A DNA stretch of 64,000 nt from Nocardioides malaquae (GTDB lineage: Bacteria > Actinomycetota > Actinomycetes > Propionibacteriales > Nocardioidaceae): contig NZ_JADCSA010000007.1 in the NCBI RefSeq assembly GCF_015070385.1, positions 1-64,000 of the forward strand, in the 5' to 3' direction. This document shows positions 1 to 8,460 of the stretch, one piece after another (within the stretch, counting starts at the first letter, position 1; each line of letters starts with the position of its first letter). The notes beneath the pieces were generated by a model. It worked only from the letters and a program-made list of their open reading frames with translations. It was not told the origin of the DNA and searched no databases. A program made the translations under genes and the position numbers.

Positions 1-176
1 GCGCCGTCCCCGGCCGGGAACTCGTCGCGCGACAACACCCCCGCATCCCCCAGCGCCGGGTGCGCGAGCGCCCACGCGTACACACCCTCGAGCTCCTCCA
101 CCTGCGCCGCAGCCACCACGACATGGCGCATCCGCAGCTCGTCGAGCAAAGCGCTCGGGGTGAGGTCCTCGTCCAT
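1..176 (-). CDS. Partial CDS, N-terminus of a possible DUF222/HNH-type protein
   Basis: This open frame runs leftward off the window edge; only its first 58 or so residues are visible. It starts with ATG at 176-174 and reads MDEDLTPSALLDELRMRHVV, followed by an alanine- and glutamate-rich helix. That opening (a 'SALLDELR' segment, then an Ala/Glu helix ending near a 'WALAHP' turn) resembles the N-termini of DUF222-containing HNH endonuclease-like proteins, which occur in many copies in Nocardioides. No catalytic motif is inside the window, so the family call is tentative. It is divergent from the decayed GIY-YIG gene. Confidence 0.4.
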   Translation of the reverse strand, partial: MDEDLTPSALLDELRMRHVVVAAAQVEELEGVYAWALAHPALGDAGVLSRDEFPAGDG

Positions 177-249
177 GGGTCAACTCAACCGGAGGGCGCC
201 GACAACTTTGCCAATGCCGAACCACTCCCCTGCCGCGGTTGCGTCCGCC

Positions 250-850
250 ATGCTGGACGGTGTGACCACCTCCCTCACCGGCGACCTCAACCTCGGACAC
301 GTGCTCGCCGCTGCAGAGATCGAGCCCCGTGACGTCGTCATGCTGCGGCACACCTACACGCCCGGCGGACTCACTCCCGGAGCCCTCACGCCCCAAGCCG
401 TGCTGGACTACACCCGCGTGCAAGGGGTCGCCTACGAGAACCGCGGGGAGCTCACGGACCGCCCCCGGCTTCGACGACCTGGTGCTGACCTTCGGTGAGC
501 TGACATCCGTGGTCGAAGACTCCCGGTACACGTCGTGGCGGACAGCCCTCGGATCCGTTCAAGGCATCTACCTGATCGCCGACTCTCTGAACGGACGGCT
601 CTACGTGGGCAAGGCCGATGGCTCCGAGCGCATCCTCGGGCGCTGGGCCACGTACGCCCGCGACGGGCACGGCGGCAACACAGGGCTGCTGGAGCTCGCC
701 GAGGTCGATCCTGCGGCCCGGGATCACTTCGTCTTCAGCCTTCTGCGGGTCTTCGGACCAAGCACCCCGACCGCCGACGCGGACGCCGCCGAGTCCCACT
801 TCAAGCGGGCACTGCTGACTCGCCGTCCCCACGGCTACAACCACAACTGA
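250..850 (+). pseudogene. GIY-YIG nuclease family protein, frameshifted and internally deleted
   Basis: The C-terminal half carries a recognisable GIY-YIG core: GIYLIADSLNGRLYVGKADG, then an ERILGRW segment and an AAESHFKRALL segment. The matching N-terminal half (MLDGVTTSLTG onward, with VVMLRHTYTPGGL and LDYTRVQG) lies in a different frame. The two frames meet near 455-475, at a C5 run followed by GGCTTCGACGACCTGG. As I remember related actinobacterial proteins, about 30 residues are missing after TRVQG and about 50 between YENRGEL and GFDDLVLTF, so deletions rather than a single sequencing slip best explain the break. The N-terminal start is not fixed; in-frame ATGs also occur at 160 and 220. 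Confidence 0.65.
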
Positions 851-894
851 GACGTCGGGAACTGCGTGGCCCCGTCCCCGCTTCCCCACCCTCG

Positions 895-900
895 TAGGCT
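895..900 (+). promoter_or_regulatory. -10 element of leaderless msrB promoter
   Basis: TAGGCT ends seven bases before the msrB ATG at 908, so the transcript would begin at or next to the start codon. No Shine-Dalgarno sequence precedes the ATG, which supports a leaderless mRNA. Confidence 0.5.
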
Positions 901-907
901 TGACCGC

Positions 908-1306
908 ATGGGTTACCAGGTGGAGAAGACGGACGCCGAGTGGCGTGAGCAGCTGACGCCGGAGGAGTTCCACGTGCTCCGCGAGGCCGGCACCGAGCGC
1001 GCCTTCACCGGCGAGTACGACCAGACGGACACCCCGGGCACCTACTCGTGCCGGGCGTGCGACGCGGAGCTCTTCGTCTCCGACACCAAGTTCCACTCCG
1101 GCTGCGGGTGGCCGAGCTTCTACCAGCCGATCACCGACACGATCGAGTACATCGAGGACACTTCGTTCGGCATGAAGCGGGTCGAGGTGCGCTGCGCCAG
1201 CTGCGGGTCGCACCTGGGCCACGTCTTCCCCGATGGCTACGGCACCCCGACCGGCGACCGCTACTGCATCAACTCGCTCAGCATCCGCCTCCACGAGAAG
1301 GACTGA
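908..1306 (+). CDS. msrB: Peptide-methionine (R)-S-oxide reductase MsrB
   Basis: This 132-residue cytoplasmic enzyme reduces methionine-R-sulfoxide in proteins. The full MsrB domain is present. Two CxxC pairs (C48/C51 and C96/C99) form the structural zinc site, GCGWPSF lies at about 65-71, the GSHLGHVFPDG stretch is intact, and the catalytic cysteine is C120 in RYCINS. The length fits a free-standing MsrB. ATG 908 is preferred over an upstream in-frame start at 866 because a -10 hexamer lies just before it and the protein start matches the family. It stands alone, with no msrA nearby. Confidence 0.95.
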   Translation: MGYQVEKTDAEWREQLTPEEFHVLREAGTERAFTGEYDQTDTPGTYSCRACDAELFVSDTKFHSGCGWPSFYQPITDTIEYIEDTSFGMKRVEVRCASCGSHLGHVFPDGYGTPTGDRYCINSLSIRLHEKD

Positions 1307-1310
1307 CGGG

Positions 1311-1742
1311 CTACCCCACGCCCAGGTCGCGCGCGGCCCGACGCAGGTCGGCGAGCACGGGGCGTACGCCCGCAGCGGTCGCCACGCGCCCCAGCGGCGC
1401 CCACACGCCGGCGGCGCGCACCTCGAAATCGGCGTGCACGCGGCATCCGAAGGGCGTCGCCGCGAACGTCAGGGTCAGGTCGGCGGAGAACGCGCGCCAC
1501 ACGCCCGACTCCGACCACCGCTCCGGACGCTCGGCCTCGGTCAGCGTCATCCGGGGCCGCAACCCGGGCCAGGTCACGTCGACCCAGCGCAACCCGGCCT
1601 CCACCGGGTCGCCGGGCCGCCACCCGTCGAGCAGCTCGACGGCGCGCAGCGACGACTGCCAGCGCGGCCGTTGCGTGGGGTCGACGAGGAAGTCGTACGC
1701 ACGCTCCGGCGGCACGCCGAAGCCGACGCTGCCGCCGGCCAT
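1311..1742 (-). CDS. SRPBCC family (START-like fold) protein
   Basis: This 143-residue protein fits the polyketide cyclase/dehydrase SRPBCC fold. It opens with GFGVPPERAYDFLVDPTQRP, then a WQSSLRAVELLDGW strand, WPGLRPRMTLTEAERP, and a C-terminal amphipathic helix (VLADLRRAARDLG). Members bind hydrophobic ligands in a helix-grip cavity; the ligand cannot be told from sequence. Its ATG shares one base with the hemQ stop codon (TGATG), so it is the distal gene of the leftward heme cluster and translationally coupled to hemQ. Whether it helps heme synthesis is unknown. It ends only a few bases from the convergent msrB. Confidence 0.75.
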   Translation of the reverse strand: MAGGSVGFGVPPERAYDFLVDPTQRPRWQSSLRAVELLDGWRPGDPVEAGLRWVDVTWPGLRPRMTLTEAERPERWSESGVWRAFSADLTLTFAATPFGCRVHADFEVRAAGVWAPLGRVATAAGVRPVLADLRRAARDLGVG

Positions 1743-2461
1743 CAGGGCAGCAGGTCGAGCAGCTCGGCCACCTCGACGCGGGCGCCGGTGTAGAACGGCA
1801 CCTCCTCGCGCACGTGGCGTCGCGCGTCAGAGGCCCGCAGGTGACGCATGAGGTCGACGATGCGGTAGAGCTCGTCGGCCTCGAAGGCCAGCATCCACTC
1901 GTAGTCACCCAGCGCGAACGACGCGACCGTGTTGGCACGCACGTCGACGTAGTCGCGCGCCATCTGACCGTGCTCGGAGAGCATCCGGCGCCGCTCGGAG
2001 TCCTCGAGGAGGTACCACTCGTAGGAGCGCACGAACGGGTAGACGCAGATGTGCTTGCGCGGCGTCTCGTCGGCCAGGAACGCCGGGATGTGGCTGCGGT
2101 TGAACTCCGCGGGACGGTGCAGCGCCATCTGCGACCACACCGGCTCCAGGCGCGAGCCGAAGGCGGTGCGGCGGAAGCGGTTGTAGGCCGACTGCAGCTG
2201 CACCGAGTCCTCGGCGTGCCACCAGACCATCACGTCGGCGTCGGCGCGCAGCCCGGAGACGTCGTAGATGCCACGGACCTTGACGTCCTCCCCCGCCAGG
2301 TCGGCGAAGAGGCGCTCGACCTCGGTGGCCTCTGCGGCGCGGTCGGCCTCCCCGAGCACGTCACGCAGCTTGAAGACCGACCACATCGTGTAGCGGATCG
2401 TGTCGTTGAGCTCGTTGATGCGGGCGGCGTTGGTCTTCGCTTCAGGCTGCGCGTCACTCAT
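1742..2461 (-). CDS. hemQ: Coproheme decarboxylase HemQ/ChdC (chlorite dismutase family)
   Basis: This enzyme oxidatively decarboxylates coproheme III to heme b, the last step of the coproporphyrin-dependent pathway of monoderm bacteria. At 239 residues it has actinobacterial HemQ length. Visible family features are the [12 protein letters not shown] start, an [11 protein letters not shown] strand, the [16 protein letters not shown] stretch that carries the conserved tyrosine, and a histidine in [12 protein letters not shown] that is the likely proximal ligand. It lies 60 bases downstream of hemY, after hemE, so three consecutive pathway enzymes are clustered. The canonical chlorite dismutase arginine was not checked by alignment. 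Confidence 0.93.
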   Translation of the reverse strand: MSDAQPEAKTNAARINELNDTIRYTMWSVFKLRDVLGEADRAAEATEVERLFADLAGEDVKVRGIYDVSGLRADADVMVWWHAEDSVQLQSAYNRFRRTAFGSRLEPVWSQMALHRPAEFNRSHIPAFLADETPRKHICVYPFVRSYEWYLLEDSERRRMLSEHGQMARDYVDVRANTVASFALGDYEWMLAFEADELYRIVDLMRHLRASDARRHVREEVPFYTGARVEVAELLDLLP

Positions 2462-2521
2462 GCAGCCATTGTGCCCCTGCCCGAGGACGGGTTCGACGTG
2501 GGTGTGGCCACACCCCGCAGG

Positions 2522-3928
2522 TCAGCGAGGCAGGTCACGCAGGTGCGCGAGCAAATCCGCCACCGCGCGCTGCGCAGACCCGATCACCGCAGGGATGCCG
2601 ACACCGTCGTAGGCCGCCCCGGCCACGACGAGCCCCTCCGGAAGAGCGGCACGCACCCGCGCCACGGTCTCCAGGTGCCCGAGCGCATACTGCGGCAGTC
2701 CGCCACCCCAGCGCTGCACGTGCACGTCGACCGGTCGTGCCCGCAGCCCGGTGGCCTCGGCCAGGTCGGCCAACGACCAGGCCACGAGCTCGTCGTCGCT
2801 GGCCTGCAGCGCGGTGGCCTCGCCGTGCCGGCCCAGCGACGTACGCAGGTGGGCGACGCCCGCGGCGGCACCGGCCCTGCGGATCCAGCCCCACTTCGCG
2901 AAGGCGAACGTGGAGGCCTTGATGCGGCGGGCCTCCGTCGGGGGCACCAGGAAGCCCGACGAGCCGGTCGCGTCCAGCCCGGCCACGTCGCTGACGTCGA
3001 AGGCGAAGGTCACCACGACCATGGAGGAGTACTCGACACCCGCCAGGTCCGCGCTCGCCGCCGGAGCCACCTCCGCGAGCAACCGCGCGGTGGGGGCGCC
3101 GGGCGTCGCGAGCACGACGGCGCGCGCCTCGATCGCCTCGGGCGCCGTCGTCGGCCCGACCACCAGCCGCCAGCCCGAGGGCGTACGCGTGAGCTCGCGC
3201 ACCGTGACCCCGGTGCGCACCCGCAGGCCCGAGACGTCGTCGACGATGCGCCGGGGCCACGACCCCATGCCGCCGGCGATGCCGGCGAAGACCGGCACGT
3301 CGTAGGTCGTGGGGATCGCGGCGGCCTGCTCGAGCAGCGAGCCCCGCTCGGCGAAGGCGACGAGCTGCGGGATGCAGGCGCGGGCGGAGAGCTGGCGCGC
3401 GTCACCGGCGTAGACCCCGCCGAGCAAGGGCTCGACCAGCCGGTCGACGACCTCGTCACCGAACCGCTGCGCCACCAGGTCACCCACCGACACGTCGGCG
3501 CCCGCCAGGTCGAGGGGCGGCAGCGACGGCTCACGCCTCACCCGCTCCAGCCCCTCCTCGGAGAGCACGCCGGAGGCCTCCAGCGCCGCCAGGTCGAGCG
3601 GCACACCCATCAGTGAGCGGGGCAACGGCCGCAGGGCGCCGCGGGTCCAGATGCGTGAGGACGCCACGGTCGGGTGCTCCAGTGCCAGCCCGACGGCCCG
3701 GGCCAGGTCGACGCCCTCGGGACGACGGTTGAGCATCGCCTCGGCACCGACGTCGACCCGGACGCCTGCGACCTCGCTGGTCCGGAGCTTGCCGCCCAGG
3801 TGGTCGCTGGCCTCCAGCAGCAGGACCTCCTCGCCCGCCTCGGCCAGCGCGCGGGCAGCGGCCAGCCCGGCGATACCGGCCCCGACCACGACGACCGGCG
3901 CGCTGGCGCCCTGATCCTGCAGCGGCAC
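2522..3928 (-). CDS. hemY: Coproporphyrinogen III oxidase (HemY/CgoX)
   Basis: This 468-residue FAD-dependent oxidase belongs to the protoporphyrinogen oxidase family. In actinobacteria with HemQ it acts on coproporphyrinogen III. The N-terminus has the Rossmann dinucleotide-binding stretch VVVVGAGIAGLAAARAL with an acidic residue closing strand 2 (LLLEASDHLGGK), then the RVDVGAEAMLNRRPEG substrate-side segment. The C-terminus carries the FAD-closing motif GVGIPAVIGSAQRAV. It starts with GTG at 3928, four bases past the hemE stop, so it is in an operon with hemE. The upstream neighbour supplies uroporphyrinogen decarboxylation and the downstream one makes heme. Confidence 0.93.
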   Translation of the reverse strand: MPLQDQGASAPVVVVGAGIAGLAAARALAEAGEEVLLLEASDHLGGKLRTSEVAGVRVDVGAEAMLNRRPEGVDLARAVGLALEHPTVASSRIWTRGALRPLPRSLMGVPLDLAALEASGVLSEEGLERVRREPSLPPLDLAGADVSVGDLVAQRFGDEVVDRLVEPLLGGVYAGDARQLSARACIPQLVAFAERGSLLEQAAAIPTTYDVPVFAGIAGGMGSWPRRIVDDVSGLRVRTGVTVRELTRTPSGWRLVVGPTTAPEAIEARAVVLATPGAPTARLLAEVAPAASADLAGVEYSSMVVVTFAFDVSDVAGLDATGSSGFLVPPTEARRIKASTFAFAKWGWIRRAGAAAGVAHLRTSLGRHGEATALQASDDELVAWSLADLAEATGLRARPVDVHVQRWGGGLPQYALGHLETVARVRAALPEGLVVAGAAYDGVGIPAVIGSAQRAVADLLAHLRDLPR

Positions 3929-3931
3929 GCC

Positions 3932-4975
3932 TCAGCCCAGCGGGTACTCGTGCACGAAGTCCGTCAGCTTCTTGAGCTGGTCGGGGTCGGTGCTGGGGAT
4001 GACGCCGTGGCCCAGGTTGAAGATGTGGCCCTTGGCCTTGCGGCCGGCCTCGATGATCGCTCCGGCCCGCGCCGTCATCACCTCGGTGGGGGCGAAGACG
4101 AGGGCCGGGTCGAGGTTGCCCTGCACCGCGCGCTCCGGCCCGACGAGCTCGATGCCGCGCTCCAGGGGCGTACGCCAGTCGATGCCGACCACGTCGGCAC
4201 CCGCCTCACCCATCAGGGTGAGCAGGTTGGTGGTGCCCACGCCGAAGTGGATGCGCGGCACGCCCAGCTCGCCGGCGGCAGCCAGGACCCGCGCGGAGTG
4301 GGGCATGACGTGCTCGACGTAGTCCTGCGGGGTCAGCGCGCCCGCCCAGGAGTCGAAGAGCTGCACCGCCGAGGCGCCGGCGTCGACCTGGACCTTGAGG
4401 TAGGCCGCGGCGATCTGGCCGATCTTGCGCATCAACGCGTCCCACACATCGGGGGCGCCCAGCATCATGGCCTTGGTCTTCGCGTGGTCCTTCGACGGAC
4501 CGCCCTCGACCAGGTAGGAGGCGACGGTGAAGGGGGCACCGGCGAAGCCGATCAGCGGGGTCGCGCCGAGCTCGCCGACGAGGCCCTCGACGGCCTGGGT
4601 GATGTAGGGCACCTGGTCGGGGGTGAGGTCGGGGATGCGCTCGACGTCGGCCAGCGTGCGCACCGGTTCGGCGATCACGGGGCCGACGCCGGGCACGATG
4701 TCGAGGTCGACACCGACCGACTTCAGCGGCAGCACGATGTCGGAGAAGAAGATGGCCGCGTCGACGCCGTAGCGGCGCACGGGCTGCATGGTGATCTCGA
4801 CGACGAGGTCGGGGTCCATGCAGGAGTCGAGCATGGCGACGCCCTCGCGGACCTTGAGGTACTCCGGCAACGACCGGCCCGCCTGGCGCATGAACCAGAC
4901 CGGCGTGTGGCTCACCTCCTCCCCACGGGCGGCGGCGAGGAAGACACTGTCGGCTGCTGCGGGGGAGGGGCTCAC
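3932..4975 (-). CDS. hemE: Uroporphyrinogen decarboxylase HemE
   Basis: This 347-residue cytosolic enzyme converts uroporphyrinogen III to coproporphyrinogen III. Diagnostic stretches are PVWFMRQAGRSLPEYL near residue 26 (arginines that bind the substrate carboxylates), AIFFSDIVLPLKSVGVDLD, GFAGAPFTVASYLVEGG and FNLGHGVIPSTDPD at the C-terminus. It starts with GTG at 4975, preceded by GATGAT six bases upstream, which suggests a leaderless transcript. It heads the leftward cluster hemE-hemY-hemQ-SRPBCC and is divergent from the DUF3000 gene across 68 bases. Confidence 0.96.
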   Translation of the reverse strand: MSPSPAAADSVFLAAARGEEVSHTPVWFMRQAGRSLPEYLKVREGVAMLDSCMDPDLVVEITMQPVRRYGVDAAIFFSDIVLPLKSVGVDLDIVPGVGPVIAEPVRTLADVERIPDLTPDQVPYITQAVEGLVGELGATPLIGFAGAPFTVASYLVEGGPSKDHAKTKAMMLGAPDVWDALMRKIGQIAAAYLKVQVDAGASAVQLFDSWAGALTPQDYVEHVMPHSARVLAAAGELGVPRIHFGVGTTNLLTLMGEAGADVVGIDWRTPLERGIELVGPERAVQGNLDPALVFAPTEVMTARAGAIIEAGRKAKGHIFNLGHGVIPSTDPDQLKKLTDFVHEYPLG

Positions 4976-4981
4976 CCCCCG

Positions 4982-4987
4982 ATCATC
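4982..4987 (-). promoter_or_regulatory. -10 element of leaderless hemE promoter
   Basis: Read on the minus strand, GATGAT is followed after six bases (CGGGGG) by the GTG start of hemE. The 15-base block ATGATCGGGGGGTGA that covers the -10, spacer and start is repeated exactly at the ispF start. Confidence 0.45.
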
Positions 4988-5031
4988 GCAGGCCAGCGGC
5001 GTGTTGGCACATCGCTGCGGTGGCCCTGACC

Positions 5032-5037
5032 TAGCGT
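5032..5037 (+). promoter_or_regulatory. -10 element of leaderless DUF3000 promoter
   Basis: TAGCGT lies six bases before ATG 5044. There is no ribosome binding site between them, which is consistent with a leaderless transcript for the DUF3000-rnd pair. Confidence 0.45.
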
Positions 5038-5043
5038 GGGGCC

Positions 5044-5670
5044 ATGGTCGTGCACTCTCAGGGCCGCCCGGGGTCAGGGGTGGGCGAAACGCCGGTCGCC
5101 TTCACGGCGGCGCTCGAGGAGCTGCGTCGAGCCCGGGTGCGTCAGGAGGTCTCCCTCGAGGAGATGCCGGCGCCGCAACGGATCGCCCCCTTCTCGGCCG
5201 CCCTGAGCGCCGACGTCGAGGTCGACGACGACGAGGTCGGCACCGGCCGCCTCATCCTGCTGCACGAACCGGCGGGCAACGACGTGTGGCAGGGCACCTT
5301 CCGGCTGGTCGCCTATGCCCGCGCCCAGATCGACCCCGAGCTGGTCAACGACCCCCTGCTGGGCGAGGTGGCCTGGACGTGGCTCACCGACGCGCTCACC
5401 GCGCACGGCGCCACCTGGCGAGCCGCCTCCGGCACCGTGACCCGGGTGGCCACCGAGAGCTTCGGGCAGATGGACGACGAACCGGGCACGGCCCAGCTCG
5501 AGATCCGCGCGTCCTGGACCCCCGACGTCGACGACGACCAGACCTCCCTGCACACCCACGTGGAGGCATGGGGTGAACTTCTCTGCACGGCAGTCGGCCT
5601 CCCGCCGGTGCCCGAAGGCGTGGCCGCCTTCCCCCAACGACGCGCACAGCGGAGCTCCACCACCCCATGA
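5044..5670 (+). CDS. DUF3000 domain-containing protein
   Basis: This 208-residue protein matches the actinobacterial DUF3000 family: FTAALEELRRARVRQEVSLE, then PAPQRIAPFSAALSADV, LILLHEPAGNDVWQGTFRLV and a C-terminal LLCTAVGLPPVPEGV. No signal peptide or membrane segment is seen and the function is unknown. The gene overlaps the RNase D gene by four bases (ATGA), a pairing usual in actinobacteria. That suggests a role connected with RNA processing, but this is inference from context only. Confidence 0.88.
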   Translation: MVVHSQGRPGSGVGETPVAFTAALEELRRARVRQEVSLEEMPAPQRIAPFSAALSADVEVDDDEVGTGRLILLHEPAGNDVWQGTFRLVAYARAQIDPELVNDPLLGEVAWTWLTDALTAHGATWRAASGTVTRVATESFGQMDDEPGTAQLEIRASWTPDVDDDQTSLHTHVEAWGELLCTAVGLPPVPEGVAAFPQRRAQRSSTTP

Positions 5671-6959
5671 CAGACGACGACGCACCCGAGACCGGTCCCT
5701 ACGACGAGGGTGCGGGCACGACCGCTCCTGAGCCTGCCCCGCTGCTGACGCTGAGCGGCGGCATCCCCGACGTCGTCGACACCCCCTCGCGCCTCGAGGA
5801 GGCCTGCGACGCGCTCGCCGCCGCCACCGGCCCCATCGCCCTGGACGCGGAGCGCGCGTCGGGCTACCGCTACTCGCAGCGGGCGTACCTGATCCAGCTG
5901 CGCCGCGGCGACTCCGGCACCTGGCTCGTCGACCCCGCAGCCTTCGGCCAGGAGCTGCCGCTGCTCGCCGAGGCGATGGGCGACGAGGAGTGGATCCTGC
6001 ACGCCGCCACCCAGGACCTGCCGTGCCTGCGGGAGGCGGGCCTGGAGCCCACGACCATCTTCGACACCGAGCTGGCGGGCCGACTGCTGGGCCTCCCCCG
6101 CGTCGGGCTGGCGACCCTGGTCGAGGAGGTGCTCGGGCTGCGGATGCGCAAGGAGCACTCGGCGGCCGACTGGTCGAAGCGTCCCCTGCCGGACGCCTGG
6201 CTGGAGTACGCCGCGCTCGACGTCGAGGTGCTCGTCGAGCTGCGCGACCACATGCAGCGCGAGCTGGAGTCAGCCGGCAAGTGGGAGTGGGCGCAGCAGG
6301 AGTTCACCCACCTGCTCGACTTCCGCCCCACCGTGCGCGTCGACGCGTGGCGGCGTACGTCCGGCCTCCACAGCCTGCGCAGCCGGCGGGCCCTGGCGGT
6401 GGCCCGCGCCCTGTGGGAGACCCGCGACGAGATCGCCCGGCAGCGCGACGTGACGCCGGGGCGGATCGTGCCGGACTCCGCCCTGGTCGCGGTCGCTGCC
6501 GCCCAGCCGCAGAACCGGAACGCCCTGCTGGGCACGAAGGGCTTCCACGGCCGAGGCGCCGACCGCTACGCGCAGAAGTGGCTCGACGCCGTGGCGGCAG
6601 GTCTGCAGGTGCCCGAGGGCGACCTTCCGCCCCGCACCCTGCGGGGCGACGGACCGCCGCCGCCGAAGGCCTGGGCCGACCGGGACCCGGTCGCCGACCG
6701 CCGCTTCAAGGCCGCGCGGGAGGCGACGCTGCGCATCGCCGAGGAGCACTCGGTGCCGGTGGAGAACCTGATCACGCCCGACTACGTACGCCGCGCCATG
6801 TGGACTCCCCCGGCGACCCGTGAGCCCGCCGCCCTGGCCGTCGAGATGCGCGAGCAGCTCGCGGGCTACGGCGCGCGTCCGTGGCAGCTCGACCTGGTCA
6901 CCGACGCGCTAGTGGAGGCGACGCTCGCCGCGGACGTACCCGAGCCGCCCGCCTCCTGA
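5667..6959 (+). CDS. rnd: Ribonuclease D (DEDD 3'-5' exonuclease with HRDC domain)
   Basis: This 430-residue protein has an N-terminal DEDD exonuclease domain and a C-terminal HRDC nucleic-acid-binding domain. Exo I is ALDAERASGYRYSQ (D and E), Exo II is LHAATQDLPCL, and Exo III contains YAALDVEVLVELRDHM. The HRDC-like part follows RRALAVARALWETRDEIARQ. Members trim the 3' ends of stable RNA precursors. It is translationally coupled to DUF3000. A strong hairpin at 6995-7037 follows the gene and separates it from the convergent lipoprotein gene. Confidence 0.93.
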   Translation: MTDDDAPETGPYDEGAGTTAPEPAPLLTLSGGIPDVVDTPSRLEEACDALAAATGPIALDAERASGYRYSQRAYLIQLRRGDSGTWLVDPAAFGQELPLLAEAMGDEEWILHAATQDLPCLREAGLEPTTIFDTELAGRLLGLPRVGLATLVEEVLGLRMRKEHSAADWSKRPLPDAWLEYAALDVEVLVELRDHMQRELESAGKWEWAQQEFTHLLDFRPTVRVDAWRRTSGLHSLRSRRALAVARALWETRDEIARQRDVTPGRIVPDSALVAVAAAQPQNRNALLGTKGFHGRGADRYAQKWLDAVAAGLQVPEGDLPPRTLRGDGPPPPKAWADRDPVADRRFKAAREATLRIAEEHSVPVENLITPDYVRRAMWTPPATREPAALAVEMREQLAGYGARPWQLDLVTDALVEATLAADVPEPPAS

Positions 6960-6994
6960 ACCACGGGTCACCACCGCGCGACCCCGTTCCCTCT

Positions 6995-7037
6995 GTGCGG
7001 CCCGTAGGTGTCACTGGGTGACACCTACGGGCCGCGC
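6995..7037. terminator. Bidirectional hairpin between convergent genes
   Basis: The arms GCGGCCCGTAGGTGTCA (6997-7013) and its exact complement (7019-7035) are 17 bp, extendable to 19 with one G-U pair, around a five-base loop. There is no U-tract on either side. It sits between the ends of rnd and the leftward lipoprotein gene, so a two-way terminator or RNA-end stabiliser is the natural reading. Confidence 0.7.
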
Positions 7038-7044
7038 AAACGGG

Positions 7045-8460
7045 TCAGGGGGTCTCGGAGGCGTCCTCCGACGGAGCCTCTCGGTCGCCCTCGCCCTCGC
7101 CCTCACCCTCGGACTCCGGGTCGACGTACTCCGGGTCGAGGACCGAGCGCGACGCCTCGTCGATCAGCTCGGTGATCTCCTCCAGGTCGATCTCGCCGGG
7201 CTCGAGCAGCAGCCGGCGCACGTGCGGCGCCACGGCCGACTCGAGCTCTTCCCACGACTCCAGCAACGGCGGGAACGCGATGCCTCGCACGACGGAGTTG
7301 AAGACCCGGGCCCGCTCCGGACGCTGCTCCGGCTGCAGGAAGTCCTCGGAGGCCGCCACCGTGAGGTTGGCCGGCACGGTCGCCCCCGCCCGGGTGACCT
7401 CGGCCGTGGCCTCGTCGCTGACGAGGTGCGCGATGAGGTCGGCGGCCTGACCGGGCGTACGCGTGGCGGCGGAGAGGCAGAGACCGTTGACGTCGCCGGT
7501 GGTGGCGGCGTTGCCGAGGTAGGGCATCGGCATGACGTTGAAGGCGAGGTCCTTGTGGCCGCGCAGCTCGGGCACGAGACCCCGCTCGCCGGCGATCATC
7601 GCCACCTTGCCGCGCGTGAACCACTCCAGGGCGTCACGCTTCTCCAGCCGCTGCTCCGACAGGGTCAGGCTCGCGTCGCGGAGCACCGGCAGGGCCTGCT
7701 CCAACGCCTCGCGTGTCTCGTCGGAGGAGAAGGCCAACGTCGTGGGGTTGCGCTCGTCGTCGAAGACCTTGCCGCCGCCTGAGTGGATGAAGGGCGCCAG
7801 CCCCTCGACCGTCGGCTCGATGTGCACGCCGGCCACACCGCGGCGCGGCTTCGTGCCGAACTTCGCGGCCGCCGCGAAGTCCTGCATCCACCAGCGGTCC
7901 CACCGGTTGGAGACGGCCATCCCGCGCTGCTTCATGACGTCGAAGTCGATGAGCTGCTCGTTGAGGTACATCACCGTCGGCGAGATCGAGTAGGCCATGC
8001 ACTGCAGGTCGCCGTCGAAGCTGAACGACTCGACCGCGTCGCGGGAGAACTTGTCGCCGAAGTCGACGCCGCGCTCGTCGAGCAGCTCACTCACCGGCCG
8101 GTTGAGCTCCTCCTCCATGACCATCCGCAGGTCCTGGCGCGAGAGCAGGAAGACGTCGGGCACCTGGTCCGGGTCGCCCTTCGCCAGGGCCTCGCGGGCC
8201 GCCTCCCGGCTGGTCCACTCCACCAGTGAGGCACGGGTCGCGTCGTTGCCCTGGTTGAAGTCGCGCAGCACCGCGTCCCACGCCACCATCTCCTCCTCCG
8301 TGCCGAAGGCACCGAAGGTGATCGTGTCGGGCTCCGCCTTCACGGTCGGCTCCTGCGGACCGGGCTCCGGAGCGGTGGTGCCACCGTCGGTGCACCCGGC
8401 AGCGACGAGCCCCACGGTGAGTAGGGAGACCAGGGCGAGGACGGGGCGACGGGTGGTCAT
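7045..8460 (-). CDS. Extracellular solute-binding lipoprotein of an ABC importer
   Basis: This 471-residue exported lipoprotein has a signal peptide (MTTRRPVLALVSLLTVGLVA) and a lipobox AAGC, giving a mature N-terminal cysteine at about residue 22. The body looks like a family 1 (sugar-type) binding protein: VAWDAVLRDFNQGND, QVPDVFLLSRQDLRM, a central SISPTVMYLNEQLI and GKVAMIAGERGLVPEL. ATG 8460 is chosen because the signal peptide begins there, although the frame is open further upstream. No permease or ATPase gene is adjacent, so the partners must lie elsewhere. The C-terminus is an acidic tail with an (EG)4 run encoded by hexamer repeats. The substrate is unknown. Confidence 0.85.
   Translation of the reverse strand: MTTRRPVLALVSLLTVGLVAAGCTDGGTTAPEPGPQEPTVKAEPDTITFGAFGTEEEMVAWDAVLRDFNQGNDATRASLVEWTSREAAREALAKGDPDQVPDVFLLSRQDLRMVMEEELNRPVSELLDERGVDFGDKFSRDAVESFSFDGDLQCMAYSISPTVMYLNEQLIDFDVMKQRGMAVSNRWDRWWMQDFAAAAKFGTKPRRGVAGVHIEPTVEGLAPFIHSGGGKVFDDERNPTTLAFSSDETREALEQALPVLRDASLTLSEQRLEKRDALEWFTRGKVAMIAGERGLVPELRGHKDLAFNVMPMPYLGNAATTGDVNGLCLSAATRTPGQAADLIAHLVSDEATAEVTRAGATVPANLTVAASEDFLQPEQRPERARVFNSVVRGIAFPPLLESWEELESAVAPHVRRLLLEPGEIDLEEITELIDEASRSVLDPEYVDPESEGEGEGEGDREAPSEDASETP
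7083..7112. repeat. Hexamer repeat (CCCTCG-like) in lipoprotein C-terminal codons
   Basis: About four consecutive copies of a CGCCCT/CACCCT-like hexamer encode the EGEGEGEG tail of the solute-binding lipoprotein. Such runs change length easily; because the unit is six bases, changes would stay in frame. Confidence 0.6.
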
